NCBI GenBank assembly: GCA_038093975.1
Contig: JBBPTG010000041.1
Span: 1-64,000 of the forward strand
Length of the DNA stretch: 64,000 bases
Source: Chalciporus piperatus
Lineage: Eukaryota > Basidiomycota > Agaricomycetes > Boletales > Boletaceae
Direction: 5' to 3'
Part shown: in pieces, positions 1 to 10,334 of the stretch
Layout of the letters: each line of letters begins with the position of its first letter
Numbering within the stretch: the stretch's first letter is position 1
Notes under the pieces: model-generated
Database searches by the model: none
What the model was told of the DNA's origin: nothing
The model's input: only the letters and a program-made list of their open reading frames with translations
Made by a program: the position numbers and the translations under genes

Positions 1-1
1 T

Positions 2-1933
2 GCCTCCAAATTTGCCTCTGGAGGAATACTCCTCCAAACCGACGCCAACGGCGATTGGCATCCCTGTTCGTATCTCTCCCAGTCCTTCGGTGACGCAGAG
101 CGAAATTACGATATTTACGATCGTGAACTTCTTGCTGTCATTCGCGCACTAAAGACCTGGCGGCACTACCTCCATGGCTCCCCCTTCCCTGTCCAGGTGT
201 TCACCGATCACAAAAACCTGACCTACTTTCGCCAACCCCAGAACCTGAACCGTCGGCAAGCCCGCTGGCTCCTTGACCTTGCCGACTTTGACTTAAAAAT
301 GATCCACGTCCCTGGCTCGTCCCTCGCCGGTCCTGATGCCTTATCTAGGCGTGCTGATCACTTCCCCACTGACACCGATGACAATGCGGGTACCACTCTG
401 CTACCACCCTCGCTATTCGTCCGTGTCATTGACTCTGCGATGAACAATCACATCTCCAATCTTTCCAAGGACGACCCGTTTCTCCTCACGGCGTTGCAGG
501 CCATTGACGGTGACATCCCTGCACCTTTCCGCTCTAGACTGGCAGATTGGCAGATGACTAACGGCGTCCTGACCTATCAAGGTCGTGTCTACATCCCACC
601 GGATGAAGACCTACGTCGCACCGTAGTCCAACGATGCCATGATCATCCCACCGCCGGCCACCCTGGCTATCTCAAGACTCGGCAATTAGTCGCCGCTGAG
701 TTTTGGTGGCCCGGACTCGCCCAATTCGTTCGCAAATACGTAGAAGGATGCGCAACTTGCCAACAGAATAAGGCAAACACACATCCAACCACCCCTCCTC
801 TGATGCCAATACCCTCAAAGAGTTCTAAACCATTCCAACAAGTGTCCTGTGATCTCATCACCGACCTACCCATTTCCAATGGCTTTGATTCTCTGTTGGT
901 CGTGGTCGACCACGGGCTTACAAAAGGGGTAATTCTTTGCCCTACCAAGAAAACCGTCACGGCCGAAGGGATCGCTTCCCTCTTTTTCCACAAAGTCTAC
1001 TTAAGATTCGGTCTTTACGACAAAATCATCAGTGACAGAGGACCACAATTCGCATCCGAATTCGCTCGTGAACTAGGACGAATCCTCGGATATGACCTTT
1101 CCCTTTCCACCGCCTATCATCCCCAGTCTGATGGAGAAACTGAACGCGTCAACCAGGAAGTTGAGACTTACCTTCGAATCTATTGCGGAGATAACCCCAT
1201 ATCCTGGGCTAATTCCATTTCCCACGCAGAATTTGCACACAATCATCGGCCCCACTCTGTCACCGGCAAATCCCCGTTCTACCTCATGATGGGATATGAA
1301 CCCCGTCCTCTTCCTGCGGTGATCGCCGATTCCGCATTACCCGCTGTCGAACTTCGTCTCCACTCTCTCACCGCTGCCAGAGACGAAGCGCTCGCCTCAC
1401 ACGAACTCGCCAGACAAGTGATGGCTGCACGAACTCGACAGAAGTTCAAACCGTTCGCCAAAGGAGACAAAGTCTGGCTGGAGGCGAGGAACCTCAAACG
1501 ATCCCTGACTTCCCCAAAGTTCGCCCCGAAACGGGAAGGACCCTTTACCATCACCCAAGTCCTATCCCCGCTATCCTACAGACTCCGTCTCCCACAGACG
1601 TGGAGAATTCACCCCGTGTTCCATGCTTCTCTGTTATCGCCCTATCGCGAAAACCCCGTCCACGGACCGAACTTTCCCGCTCCACCGCCTGACCTAATAG
1701 AAGGCGAAGAAGAATACGAAATTGAAAGAATTCTCCGTCACCGAGGTTCTTCCGGGCGCCACTCGTACCTAGTCCGCTGGAAAGGATATTCTTCTGATGA
1801 AGACCGCTGGCTTAAAGAAGCAGACCTTACCCACGCCACAGAAGTCCTAGAAAACTATAAAAAAACTCACCCGTCCGCCTTCCCCTCTTCCCCAAGATCC
1901 CCATCTTCTGTCAGACGCAAAACCCGCCGCTAA
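2..1933 (+). CDS. pol: Ty3/gypsy pol, C-terminal part (RNase H - integrase - chromodomain), 5' partial
   Basis: The frame is open from base 2, so the usual ATG at 197 is internal. The first residues (ASKFASGGILLQ, then YDRELLAV and FTDHKNL) are the tail of the RNase H domain. Integrase follows. It has a zinc-binding HHCC module (H-DHPTAGHPGYLKT, then CATCQQNK), a catalytic core with D in the segment CDLITDLP and D in DRGPQF, and E in SDGETERVNQE. The C-terminal integrase domain (KFKPFAKGDKVWLEARNL, IHPVFHASLL) ends in a chromodomain (EYEIERILRHR, YLVRWKGYSSDEDRWL), which in chromoviruses targets integration to chromatin. The stop is TAA at 1931-1933. All catalytic residues in view are present. 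Confidence 0.95.
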   Translation, partial: ASKFASGGILLQTDANGDWHPCSYLSQSFGDAERNYDIYDRELLAVIRALKTWRHYLHGSPFPVQVFTDHKNLTYFRQPQNLNRRQARWLLDLADFDLKMIHVPGSSLAGPDALSRRADHFPTDTDDNAGTTLLPPSLFVRVIDSAMNNHISNLSKDDPFLLTALQAIDGDIPAPFRSRLADWQMTNGVLTYQGRVYIPPDEDLRRTVVQRCHDHPTAGHPGYLKTRQLVAAEFWWPGLAQFVRKYVEGCATCQQNKANTHPTTPPLMPIPSKSSKPFQQVSCDLITDLPISNGFDSLLVVVDHGLTKGVILCPTKKTVTAEGIASLFFHKVYLRFGLYDKIISDRGPQFASEFARELGRILGYDLSLSTAYHPQSDGETERVNQEVETYLRIYCGDNPISWANSISHAEFAHNHRPHSVTGKSPFYLMMGYEPRPLPAVIADSALPAVELRLHSLTAARDEALASHELARQVMAARTRQKFKPFAKGDKVWLEARNLKRSLTSPKFAPKREGPFTITQVLSPLSYRLRLPQTWRIHPVFHASLLSPYRENPVHGPNFPAPPPDLIEGEEEYEIERILRHRGSSGRHSYLVRWKGYSSDEDRWLKEADLTHATEVLENYKKTHPSAFPSSPRSPSSVRRKTRR

Positions 1934-1937
1934 GACC

Positions 1938-3104
1938 ATGTCCGCTCCTACCACCCCTTCGTCCTCTACTATGTCTTCCATCTCTTCTCTGTCCCGTTCT
2001 TCTTCCTCTCCTACTTACCCCCCTGGCTTACCTATTCGTTCTCTACCTATTCAACCCACTCGTCCCTCCTCTCCAGAACCCCCTAGCCCAACCGTCGCTG
2101 AAGCTGGATGGAATACCACCGGTCTCCCATTAAACTCCGCTGGATGGCCGATCTTACAGGAAGACCTAGACGCCCCCACGCATATTGCCGCTACTCCCAC
2201 GGTCAGAGTCCTACCCATTGAACTACCACTCACCGCCCATCGTCTTCGCGACGAGTTGATGGATAATGCCGTTATGGATCGCATGTCCCAATTCTTGCTA
2301 GACTCACGACTCTCGGTACCCATCGGAGCCCACCTTGATCTGGGGTCACCCCTCTTCGCCCTTTACCGCGCCTACCTGCAAGCATCCCGTCTCGCCAATC
2401 TTCCTCCTTCCCTGACGACGGTTCACCAAGCTCATTCCGAAGCTGCTTCCATCCGCAATATCCACGGTGATTTAATTACCAACCTCAGCATTGCTCTCTA
2501 CGAGCTACGGATGCCGGAGTTTCTGGACGACCTAGACCGTTACCTCAGAGAGTCCGCCTCTGCGGCTCAATCCCCCATCCCTGTCATCGGAGTTTCTACC
2601 TCATCTATCCCCTCGTCGACGCCTTCCGCATCTAGCTCCCCTTTGAACGATGAAGAAGAGGCAGTGTTCTTTCGTGCAGAACGCAACCATATTACCTCGC
2701 AACGACAACGGACTGGCACCATACCTCTATCCACCTCACATCCCCAGTACCATGACGCCTGCTTCGTATGTCACAGACTGGGCCATATACGTATCCACTG
2801 TCCCGTATACCAGTGTCCCACGTGCTTCCGCTGGGCACCCGGTCACATTCAAGGTCGTTGCCCACTTAGGCGTGGACAGAGACATACAACCACGCCACCT
2901 GTTGCGCCCTCTTCCCGTTCCCGCCGATCAGCGAATACCAATCGAGCTGCTCGACGCCCCCCTCCACTCTATACCCGTATCTCGGGTGAGACTTATTCAC
3001 GCGACGACGACGACGCCACTCTCTATGACGGAGATGATCCGACCGACGATGTCGGATATGCAAACATGACCGGTTCTCCTGGACATTATGGGTTAAACAT
3101 TTGA
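1938..3104 (+). CDS. Post-pol ORF with two zinc knuckles (gag-like or nucleic-acid-binding)
   Basis: This 388-residue protein starts at an ATG only four bases after the pol stop, in another frame. The first ~100 residues are Ser/Pro rich. A mostly helical middle part (about residues 70-200) resembles no domain I can name. Near residues 275-305 there are two CCHC knuckles: a regular CX2CX4HX4C (CFVCHRLGHIRIHC), then CX2CX6HX4C (CPTCFRWAPGHIQGRC). The C-terminus is basic, then acidic. The ORF lies between pol and the LTR, so it belongs to the element. CCHC knuckles usually mark gag nucleocapsid, so this may be a relocated or second gag-like product. No signal peptide or transmembrane segment is seen, which argues against an envelope-like role. 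Confidence 0.8.
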   Translation: MSAPTTPSSSTMSSISSLSRSSSSPTYPPGLPIRSLPIQPTRPSSPEPPSPTVAEAGWNTTGLPLNSAGWPILQEDLDAPTHIAATPTVRVLPIELPLTAHRLRDELMDNAVMDRMSQFLLDSRLSVPIGAHLDLGSPLFALYRAYLQASRLANLPPSLTTVHQAHSEAASIRNIHGDLITNLSIALYELRMPEFLDDLDRYLRESASAAQSPIPVIGVSTSSIPSSTPSASSSPLNDEEEAVFFRAERNHITSQRQRTGTIPLSTSHPQYHDACFVCHRLGHIRIHCPVYQCPTCFRWAPGHIQGRCPLRRGQRHTTTPPVAPSSRSRRSANTNRAARRPPPLYTRISGETYSRDDDDATLYDGDDPTDDVGYANMTGSPGHYGLNI

Positions 3105-3149
3105 CTGGTTTTTATCTTCGTCGATGACTTGATTCTAATACGGGGGTAA

Positions 3150-3617
3150 TGTTACGATCATTCATTCTTTCCTTTCCCATTACCTTGTACTAAGTCCTAG
3201 TCGCTGGTTCGAGTCCTGCCTAGGCCTCTTATTTCTTGCTTGCTTTAGTCAGCGGATGTTCTTCGATGTTCTTTCACATTCCATACTTCGTCATCGCTGA
3301 CTCGTACTCTTACCAAGCATGACTCATTCCTATTTGTCATAGCTTGTTCTTACACATTCCAACCGGTTCCATGCCTGCCCTTAACTCGTTTCTCTACTTA
3401 TATAAACCCTCGAGTTTCTCCTGTAACCTTAACTTAGACCTACGCAATCTAGCTTGGTCATTCCTTGCTTCCTGTGAACCCTCTGAGAGTCACCGTCCCA
3501 CTCTTGAACGGACGCTAGGCCTTAACGTGGACATCCCATCGTTAGGCTACCTTTGAAACCCTTGCTTTGACTAGGCTTTTGTGTCTACGCTTTGACCTAC
3601 CCGGCACAAGCGTAACA
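3150..3617 (+). repeat. 3' LTR of the Ty3/gypsy element (468 bp)
   Basis: The boundaries are the 7-bp terminal inverted repeat TGTTACG...CGTAACA. A TATA-like sequence (tatataaa, 3399-3406) sits in the middle, as expected for the LTR promoter. The bases just upstream (cgggggtaa) are the likely primer site for plus-strand synthesis. There is no second copy in the window for comparison. Confidence 0.8.
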
Positions 3618-4457
3618 GTTACCTTGAATTGTGATGCAATGCGCTCGATCCAAGTTTGCAGGCTGCAAAGTAATTCTATCAGTGGAACATTCAAAGAATA
3701 CAATGGACTGACTCACTGAAGTGGAAGGTTGTCCACCAGAGTCAGACACCTTCGAGAGCTGCAGGCGAAACAAGGAAGACATGAAGAGACTCTGAACCTG
3801 AAGGTTAAGAGGATGCACGGTCAGGCATGGCACCTCATGTCAGGAAACTTACGTTAAAGTGAAATGGGAAAGTCCCGCAGTCCGGAACTTGATGAAGCGC
3901 AGCCAAGAAGTGAAGCGAAGTGGATCCGTCTCAGCATCACAATCGGAAACTTGAATGCACCAGTAAGGGGCTTCAAGTTTTGAGGAAGCCAAACGTGTCC
4001 CCGGCGAGGAGGTGCGTCTTCTGATAAGCCATGCCTGTTCAGTCGTCAGGTAGGACACTTACTGTTCCAGATTTATGGCTGTCGCTGGCATGCCAAGACA
4101 GCACCGTGACCGGTTGACCCTTATGGCACAGTGATGCTGTCATGCTTGAAGCGAGAGCACGCTTAGTATGGCACGCTGCCACAGGGTCTGCTCAGTACAT
4201 GGAATGTTCCCAAACGGCAACCATTGAACCAACCTGCAGTACGCAGCACGTCTCTTCCATTCTGGTGAACACCCAGAGGCCGCGACCTGAGATCACCTAC
4301 CAACAAGGCATGTCTGCCCCAAAGATCTGAGCTGGCACGGCCACCAACCTGCCTCATTACGCCCTATAACTAGCCATTCCAACAGTGCCGGCCAACTCAA
4401 GACGTCTGACCTTGTCTCAATCCCTTCGTCTCACCCACTCGTTTCATTTCTACTCAA
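3618..4457. other. Region without a recognised gene
   Basis: Between the Ty3 LTR and the integrase-core gene I see only short ORFs without family resemblance. It is probably old host or element-flanking sequence. I found no terminal inverted repeat here matching one 3' of the integrase-core gene. Confidence 0.5.
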
Positions 4458-6387
4458 ATGCCTAACCAGTGGAAGCCAACTCGTGAGTCAAGTCGTCACT
4501 CTGGCCTGGGACTCGCATTCAAATATTGATACTTCTTCAGCACCTCTTTCGCAGATCGAGCCTCTCATCAGGCGTTTATGGGCTGCTCGGCTTACCGACC
4601 GACAAATTGTCGAAGAGCTCCGCAAGAGTATTGACACAGATGTGTATGGCATTGGGTAGGGCGACTTCACTTTTCACCTGACCCCCGCACTTGTTGCTGA
4701 CGCTGTTCCACCAACAGCCTCACAAAATTCACAGAGATCCGCAAACAACTCGGCTTGCAACGGACTCGTCAGCAACGCCATACGACAGACTCTATCCGAG
4801 CTGTTATGATGGAATTGCGCGCTATCTATCCCCATGCTGGGGCACGTGAAATGGTGAGCCTGTTGTTCCATGAACATGGCATGAGTGTTGCAAGGTAAGT
4901 ATGCCCTACGATTCCATCTGACTTATTTAACCAATCCTTCATTCAGAAGTGTTGTTCAGGAATACTTCCATACATATGAACCAGAACTTGTTCGTCAGCG
5001 CAAAGCCAATCGACTCCGGCGTCGTCAGTTCTGGGCTGCCGGTGTCAACGACATCTGGACACTTGATCAACATGACAAGTGGCTCCGTTTCGGCTTGGCG
5101 CTTCACTGTGTGATTGAGCCATTTACTGGTCGTATCTTATGGATGAAGATATGGCATTCTAACCGCAACCCCAAGTTAATCTTGTCGTATTACCTTGAAA
5201 CCATTGAACAACTTGGATGTAAGTACCCGCTCTCTATTCCTGTTCAATTGTAGTGTTCAATCCAGTTAGACATGCCCCTTGTCACCCAAAGCGATCCGGG
5301 AACAGAGAACTTTGGCGTCGCAAACGCTCAAACTATGCTCCGCCAAATGCACGACCCATCCTTGATCGGGTTCGTCCAACATCGCTGGATGCGGACGAAG
5401 AAGAACGTTATGCCTGAAATTGCCTGGTCACAGTTACGACGACGATTCTCACCCGGTTTCGAAGCCATTCTGCAGCAAGGAGTGGACAAAGGATGGTACG
5501 ACCGTGACAATACACTTCAGCTGTGAGTACCACATCTCTCCGACCCGTAGTGAAGCTGAACGATCTACCAGCATGGTCTTTCGATGGTTGTTTATTCCTT
5601 GGCTTCAGGCTGAACTCGACCGCTATCAGTATCGTGTCAACAACACATTAAAGCGACATGATCGCAACAAGGTATGTCAGGTTTACATTACCCTTTGAAT
5701 TGCTGCCGACTGCGCTTATCAAGATCCTTCCTCACGGTGTGCCCGATCTCATCTTCCAGTGCCCTGGTGATTATGGCGCCCTCAACTTTAAAGTATATCA
5801 CCTCTCCAATATTCGTTCAGCGACTAATATATAAACAGGTCACTGTCGAACGCACCACAATTGATGAAGTCCGTGATCTCTACATCAATGCTAACCACCC
5901 TGTATTCGACCTTGTTCCTCAACCACTCAACGCCTTCTTTGAAGATTGTTATGACAATCTAGGTCGTCCTGCCGTCGACTGTGCCTCAGTATGGAACATA
6001 TATCTTGCTATTCTCCGCACGATTCGAAATTACGCCGAGATTCCCCAAGTCCTAGCATCTCTCAGCTCCTCGGGGGCGGCTGATGAAGACTTTGAACTGC
6101 TGGGGGGGCAACAAGACCTGCCTGACAACAAGGACGAGTACATGGGTGGTGTCGGCAATGGTCGTGGTCTTCGTACGTTCATATTTCCTACCATGACTTT
6201 TGCCTTGAGTTCTAACATAGTTTTTCCAGAGACAGAACATCACCGTGCATTGGATGAGTTAGATATTGAGTGCGAGCGTGTGGAAGCCGAGAATGGTGAT
6301 ACTGACCCAATGGACATTCCTCCACTCGTTATCGCCTCATTCTCAGACGATGAGGCTTCAGACGAGGATGGTGATCTCGATGCATGA
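4458..6387 (+). CDS. Integrase-core (DDE, rve-like) protein of the basidiomycete multi-exon type, intact
   Basis: Nine exons join without a frame break: 4458-4482, 4541-4655, 4718-4894, 4947-5218, 5270-5522, 5572-5671, 5724-5792, 5839-6172 and 6230-6387 (1503 nt, 500 aa). All introns are GT..AG. The N-terminal part (LTDRQIVEELRK, FTEIRKQLGLQRTRQQ) looks like a helix-turn-helix region. The core has D in WTLDQHDKW, D in VTQSDPGTENF and E in KKNVMPEIAWSQLRRR, spaced as a DDE triad. The segment FRWLFIPWLQAELDRY follows. The C-terminus (about the last 130 residues) is acidic. Proteins of this kind are widespread in Agaricomycetes and annotated as integrase core domain proteins. I could not find flanking inverted repeats, so a cut-and-paste transposase and a domesticated gene are both possible. 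Confidence 0.82.
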
Positions 6388-6604
6388 CTTTTATTTCATC
6401 TATTTCATGTACTCTCTTTTTGTTGACCCGTTGTTATGTTTTTTTTGGATGACCATCATGATCTCGAACTGACATTACAGTCAAATATATAATTGAGAAA
6501 TTCTCAGTACAGGTGTCCGAGGGTCTGCTCATACATATATCCTAATTCGTAAGTCCACGTGACAGATTTTGTGATCCGAAAGAGCACGGTTGTCCGGCTT
6601 TCCA
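6388..6604. other. Spacer between the integrase-core gene and the duplicated block
   Basis: AT-rich sequence without an ORF. Similarity to the other GTPase copies starts at about 6605 (ataattgctactaacacgtc), so this marks the edge of the duplicated block. Confidence 0.5.
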
Positions 6605-8150
6605 TATAATTGCTACTAACACGTCCCGACCTTATGACAGTCGAAGAAAGACCCAGGAGTTCCAAAACGTCCTGATCTCACAATCAAGAACGCAGAGAAC
6701 GCCACAATCCGTGAGTTTCCTACGTCTGATCGTCCTCGTCTTGGTTCTTATCCTTGTTTCATCGTCTAGCCGCCCGCACGAATGGATCCAGATGCCACAA
6801 TGGCATCAGAACCCACCCTCTCCTCTCTCGTATCAGGCCCTCTCTAGGATCCAGACTACTCTCGCCATCCTGGCCTCTTCGATCCAAGACCCAGACCCAT
6901 CCCAATTTTCCGACCCATCCAGCTCCGCATCCATATCCACAGCTCCAAAAACGACAGACAACTCCGCCGCCACTACGTCCGCGCACTCCATAAAGTCATC
7001 GACGCAAGCGACGTCGTCATTCTCGTGCTCGACGCGCGAGACCCAGAGGGCTGTCGGACTCTGAGGAGACGAGAGAGTGAGGGTAAAGAAACCCGTGTTC
7101 GTTGTCAATGGAATGGGTGTGTAGTCGATGTTTTCCCTTCTTTCGAGGTTCTTCTCGCACGTGTAGATGGACCTCGTTTTGAAGCAGACTCGTGATTGAG
7201 TAGACCTCGTCCCGAGGGAGAATGCGCAACAGTGGTTGAGGTATCTTCGACACTATACACCGACGCTTCCATTCCGATCAGCATCTGCCAATCAACGATC
7301 AAATTTGTCATCTGCAACAGCTCCAGCTCTTCTACGTGTACTGAAAGCGTACAAACCGAGCGCCGCGCAAACCGTCACCGTCGGTGTGGTTGGTTTCCCC
7401 AACGTCGGAAAGAGTAGTTTGGTCAACTTTATGAAACGATCAAAGATTCGTTTTGATTCTTTGGTACGTATCGCATCTACGATAGCTTCACTTTGACCTC
7501 GACAAGGTCTGCGCTGTCGCTGCTCAGCCCGAGGATCTACAAACCGTCCAACTCGAGCGTGGTCTCAAGATCATCGACTCAGCAGGAGTCGTGTTCGACG
7601 TAGACGAGAACCAGGAGGGCATCAACCAACGTCAAAACGGTAGCATATTACTCCGGAACGTGGTCAAAGTCGAGGACGTCGATGATCCGATCACCGTCGG
7701 TGCGTTCATTTCATTGACTGATTCGAAACCACGGTCGAATTGATGTCGCGAATCGTTACGGTTGCATAGTGGAAGAGATACTTGTCCGAACAGCTCGGGC
7801 GATGATACAACCTCCCCGATTTCTCGAACACGCTCAAGTTTCGTGGAGCGTCGAGTGAGCCCCCTCTGTGCAGTCAGTCCCTTTTCATTGCGAACCGCAA
7901 CACTCTCCCTCCGGAATGAAAGCCCTTCTGTTCACCCTCGTCTGCGCCTTCGAATTCCGACTCGCCGTCCCCGTGAGTGAGATCGGCAAAAACACGACAC
8001 CTGCGTCGAAGAACGACCCGATGAACGCGCCGCAGCTCCAGTTGTTGATCAAGCCCTATCAGAGGTCGTGTAATGCAACCCTGTAGGCGTATATTGAAGC
8101 TGAACTCGAGTCTCCAACGGCCTGGGGGTGGTAACGCGGAAAGACTTACC
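6605..8150 (+). pseudogene. Grn1/GNL3-type circularly permuted nucleolar GTPase, copy 1 (exon 1 missing)
   Basis: The segments match the nucleostemin/Grn1 family, GTPases acting in nucleolar ribosome assembly. They occur in permuted order: HYVRALHKVIDASDVV with LVLDARDPEGCR, then ENAQQWLRYLRHYTPTLPF, then the P-loop VGVVGFPNVGKSSLVNFM, and after an intron VCAVAAQPEDLQTVQLERGL with the G3-like IDSAGVVF (family: DSPGVV). VKVEDVDDP follows. The usual basic N-terminus and start codon are absent because the block begins inside an intron. The sequence after about 7780 (EEILVRTAR) soon loses resemblance. This is the best preserved of the copies but probably not a complete gene. Confidence 0.75.
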
Positions 8151-8225
8151 ACAACACTTTATGTGGGAACATGACTGGACATGGAACGCAATGGGAAATT
8201 TTTATTTCCTTGAAAACTCGAATGT

Positions 8226-8245
8226 TACTTAACCAATCCGTTATA
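8226..8245 (+). promoter_or_regulatory. Conserved CCAAT box upstream of WD40 copy 1
   Basis: aaccaatccgttataa lies about 260 bases before the WD40 ATG. The same element (reverse complement taacggattggt) stands upstream of the inverted WD40 copies, near 21420, 26808, 34462 and 38456. CCAAT is the site of the Hap complex in fungi. The function here is inferred from conservation and position. Confidence 0.4.
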
Positions 8246-8496
8246 AATTTGGATTCATGCTTCGAGCATCGTGCGGGTGAAATGATCGAGCTGCGTTTGG
8301 CACGCGGCAGCACAATCAATTGGGTTTGAAATATCTACGCGGGATGGACCCACTGATGTCCACAACAAGTACACAATGCAACTTTCGTCTGCCACGCTCA
8401 TCGCTCAATCGATCATCGCTCAGTGCTGCAGGTTGAAGGTTCGTCCTGTGTCTTCATCTCCTCCGCTTTTACTCATTTCTCCTCAGACCTACGACT

Positions 8497-10334
8497 ATGA
8501 CAGACTCGGACAACGCACTTGAACCTGCAGAGAAAAGTCTAGGCCCAACGTTCACCATACAAGGTCCTAAAGAACTTGAAAAAGAGTGGACAAGGTGTAT
8601 AGCATGGCTTTCCGATGGCCGGGTCGTGGCAGGCTCAACCGATAGCACCTTGCGGATATGGAATTTGATCACCGGCACGCAAGAGGGTAGCTCGATGGTG
8701 CACCGGGGTTCGGTGACTGGGGTCATCACCACAGAAGACGGGCGGATTATCTCATGTACAAGGGTGGATAAATGTCTGAGGGTATGGAACACGGACACGG
8801 ACGAACTCACTAACGGCCCGTGGTCGACCGAGGATTATGGTCCTGCTTGGTGCATGGCTTTGTCTCAAAATGAAGAGCTCCTCGCGAGTTGTCACCCCGA
8901 AGGGATCGTCATATGGGAGATGGCGGGGACCATGCGAATCAGAAATTTCATCAGCCACGACTCCAGCAGAGAGTTTCGGTATGCCAACTCAGCTTGTTTC
9001 TCTCCCGAAGGCGATAAACTCGCAATAGTATACAACTCCTGGATCCTCGTTCTTGATGCTGCAAGTGGCGAAATAATCTTTGGACCACTCAAGGTCGCCG
9101 AGCCCCGCGGGTTATATGCTGTTGTTTGGTCATCTGAGCAATCTGACCGACTTTTCGTTGCCTGGGACGATCAGATCCGCTCATTGGATTCGAGCACGGG
9201 CAAGGTCATCGATGAACCAAAACAATCCCATCGCGACTCAGTGAGGTGTCTGTCCCTCTCTCCCGATGGAAAATGGCTTGCCAGCGGATCGAATGACAAG
9301 ACAGTCATTCTTTGGAACGTGGACTCGCGCTTGCCTATCGGAGAGCCACTCGACCATGGTTCATCCGTGTTGGCAGTTGCGTTTTCTCGTTCTGGGGAAT
9401 TTGTTGCATGCACTGGCCACGGGGGGAGCATCTCAGCCTGGCGTGTCCCGTGGTGGGACAATAACAATCACAAGGTTCCATTGTTCATTCAATGGTTAAT
9501 TCATAAACTAACATTGATGTTGCAGACCCCTGATCCCCTCCTTGACGTGCGTGCTAGCTCTCTGTGTCTACTGTTTCTGCATTTCTGACACACCGTATGC
9601 GTAGCAATCAGCAGTGGTTTCACCCGACATTCCCTCAAATATCCCTCGTGAATCTGACTTTGGTTTCCTCGATGTCAGTTTCATTGCTCTATTGCCAGAA
9701 ATTGATGCCTAATTCCGGCATTTTGTAGGCGCCTGCATCACGTCACCCCCGTCCTCTTCAAACCCATTCAAGAATGAATTCATCCGATCCCCCGCCCCGG
9801 GTACAGCACCGATTGCTCTCCTGGAGGTTGTGGAACATGTTGCCCCGATTTGTACTTGATCGCTCGCACCCAATATACATGGGACGGGCGGAACCAGTAA
9901 GCCAATCACCCCCGTTTTCATCACACATACTGAATAAGTCTGTTTCGGATAGGGTACACAGGTTGCTTCAAGGTCCACCATCAGCAACAACCCTTCCACC
10001 CCTTCTGACTTCCACCCCTTCTGACTCAGCACCCACCCCTCCTCTCGTGGTCGCCGAGGAGTCCGCTTCCGGAGAGAGCAGCGAAGAGAGCGGGAACGAC
10101 TCGATCGCGGAACCAGAAGTCAACGACATCGGATGTTGTGGGTTCTTGTCCCGTCGGCGGCCTAGAGCGACCCCGGCACGAGAGCGAGACAACATCCCTG
10201 TTGGTCAGTCTCTACCTCTAAACAATCCACCCTCGTCCACCAATGCTGGCATTTCCAACCACCCACCCTCACGCCCTGCAGCTCAGGATATCCTAGAGCT
10301 CTCTGCTGTTGTACAATCATCCGACTCTCCCTGA
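8497..10334 (+). CDS. WD40-repeat protein, copy 1 (WD-1)
   Basis: Exon 1 (8497-9474, 326 codons) encodes one seven-bladed WD40 propeller. The blade cores are TLRIWNL, CLRVWNT, GIVIWEM, WILVLDA, IRSLDSS, TVILWNV and SISAWRV. Small exons follow: 9526-9546, 9605-9673 and 9729-9896 (SWRLWNMLPRFVLDRS, IYMGRAEP). A last exon starts at 9953. A perfect 16-bp tandem duplication near 9994-10025 shifts the frame of the last exon and gives a stop at 10022 in the spliced form. If the 56-nt intron before it is retained, the frame stays open to 10334. The tail seen in the other copies ends with a motif GCCGFLSRRRPRA and is low complexity. Propellers of this kind mediate protein binding; the partner is unknown. 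Confidence 0.85.

Larger units (their letters stand above)
1..3617 (+). mobile_element. Ty3/gypsy LTR retrotransposon (chromovirus type), 3' part
   Basis: The order RNase H, integrase, chromodomain, a further zinc-knuckle ORF and then an LTR identifies the 3' half of a Ty3/gypsy (Metaviridae-like) element. The 5' LTR, gag, protease and most of reverse transcriptase lie outside the window. The pol frame has no stop from base 2 to 1933, so the copy is not obviously dead. The 3' edge is set by a terminal inverted repeat, TGTTACG at 3150 and CGTAACA ending at 3617. A G-rich purine tract abuts the LTR at about 3140-3149. The target duplication cannot be tested because the other end is missing. Confidence 0.93.

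Noticed and set aside
3196..3222. B-box-like ggttcgagtcc, candidate tRNA gene
   Set aside because: The T-stem has a mismatch and no A-box, anticodon arm or acceptor stem can be folded. It lies inside the Ty3 LTR.
8497..9474. Fungal NLR (NACHT plus WD40) gene
   Set aside because: The ATG lies about 20 residues before blade 1 and no NACHT or NB-ARC motifs occur upstream. Only the propeller resembles the HNWD proteins.
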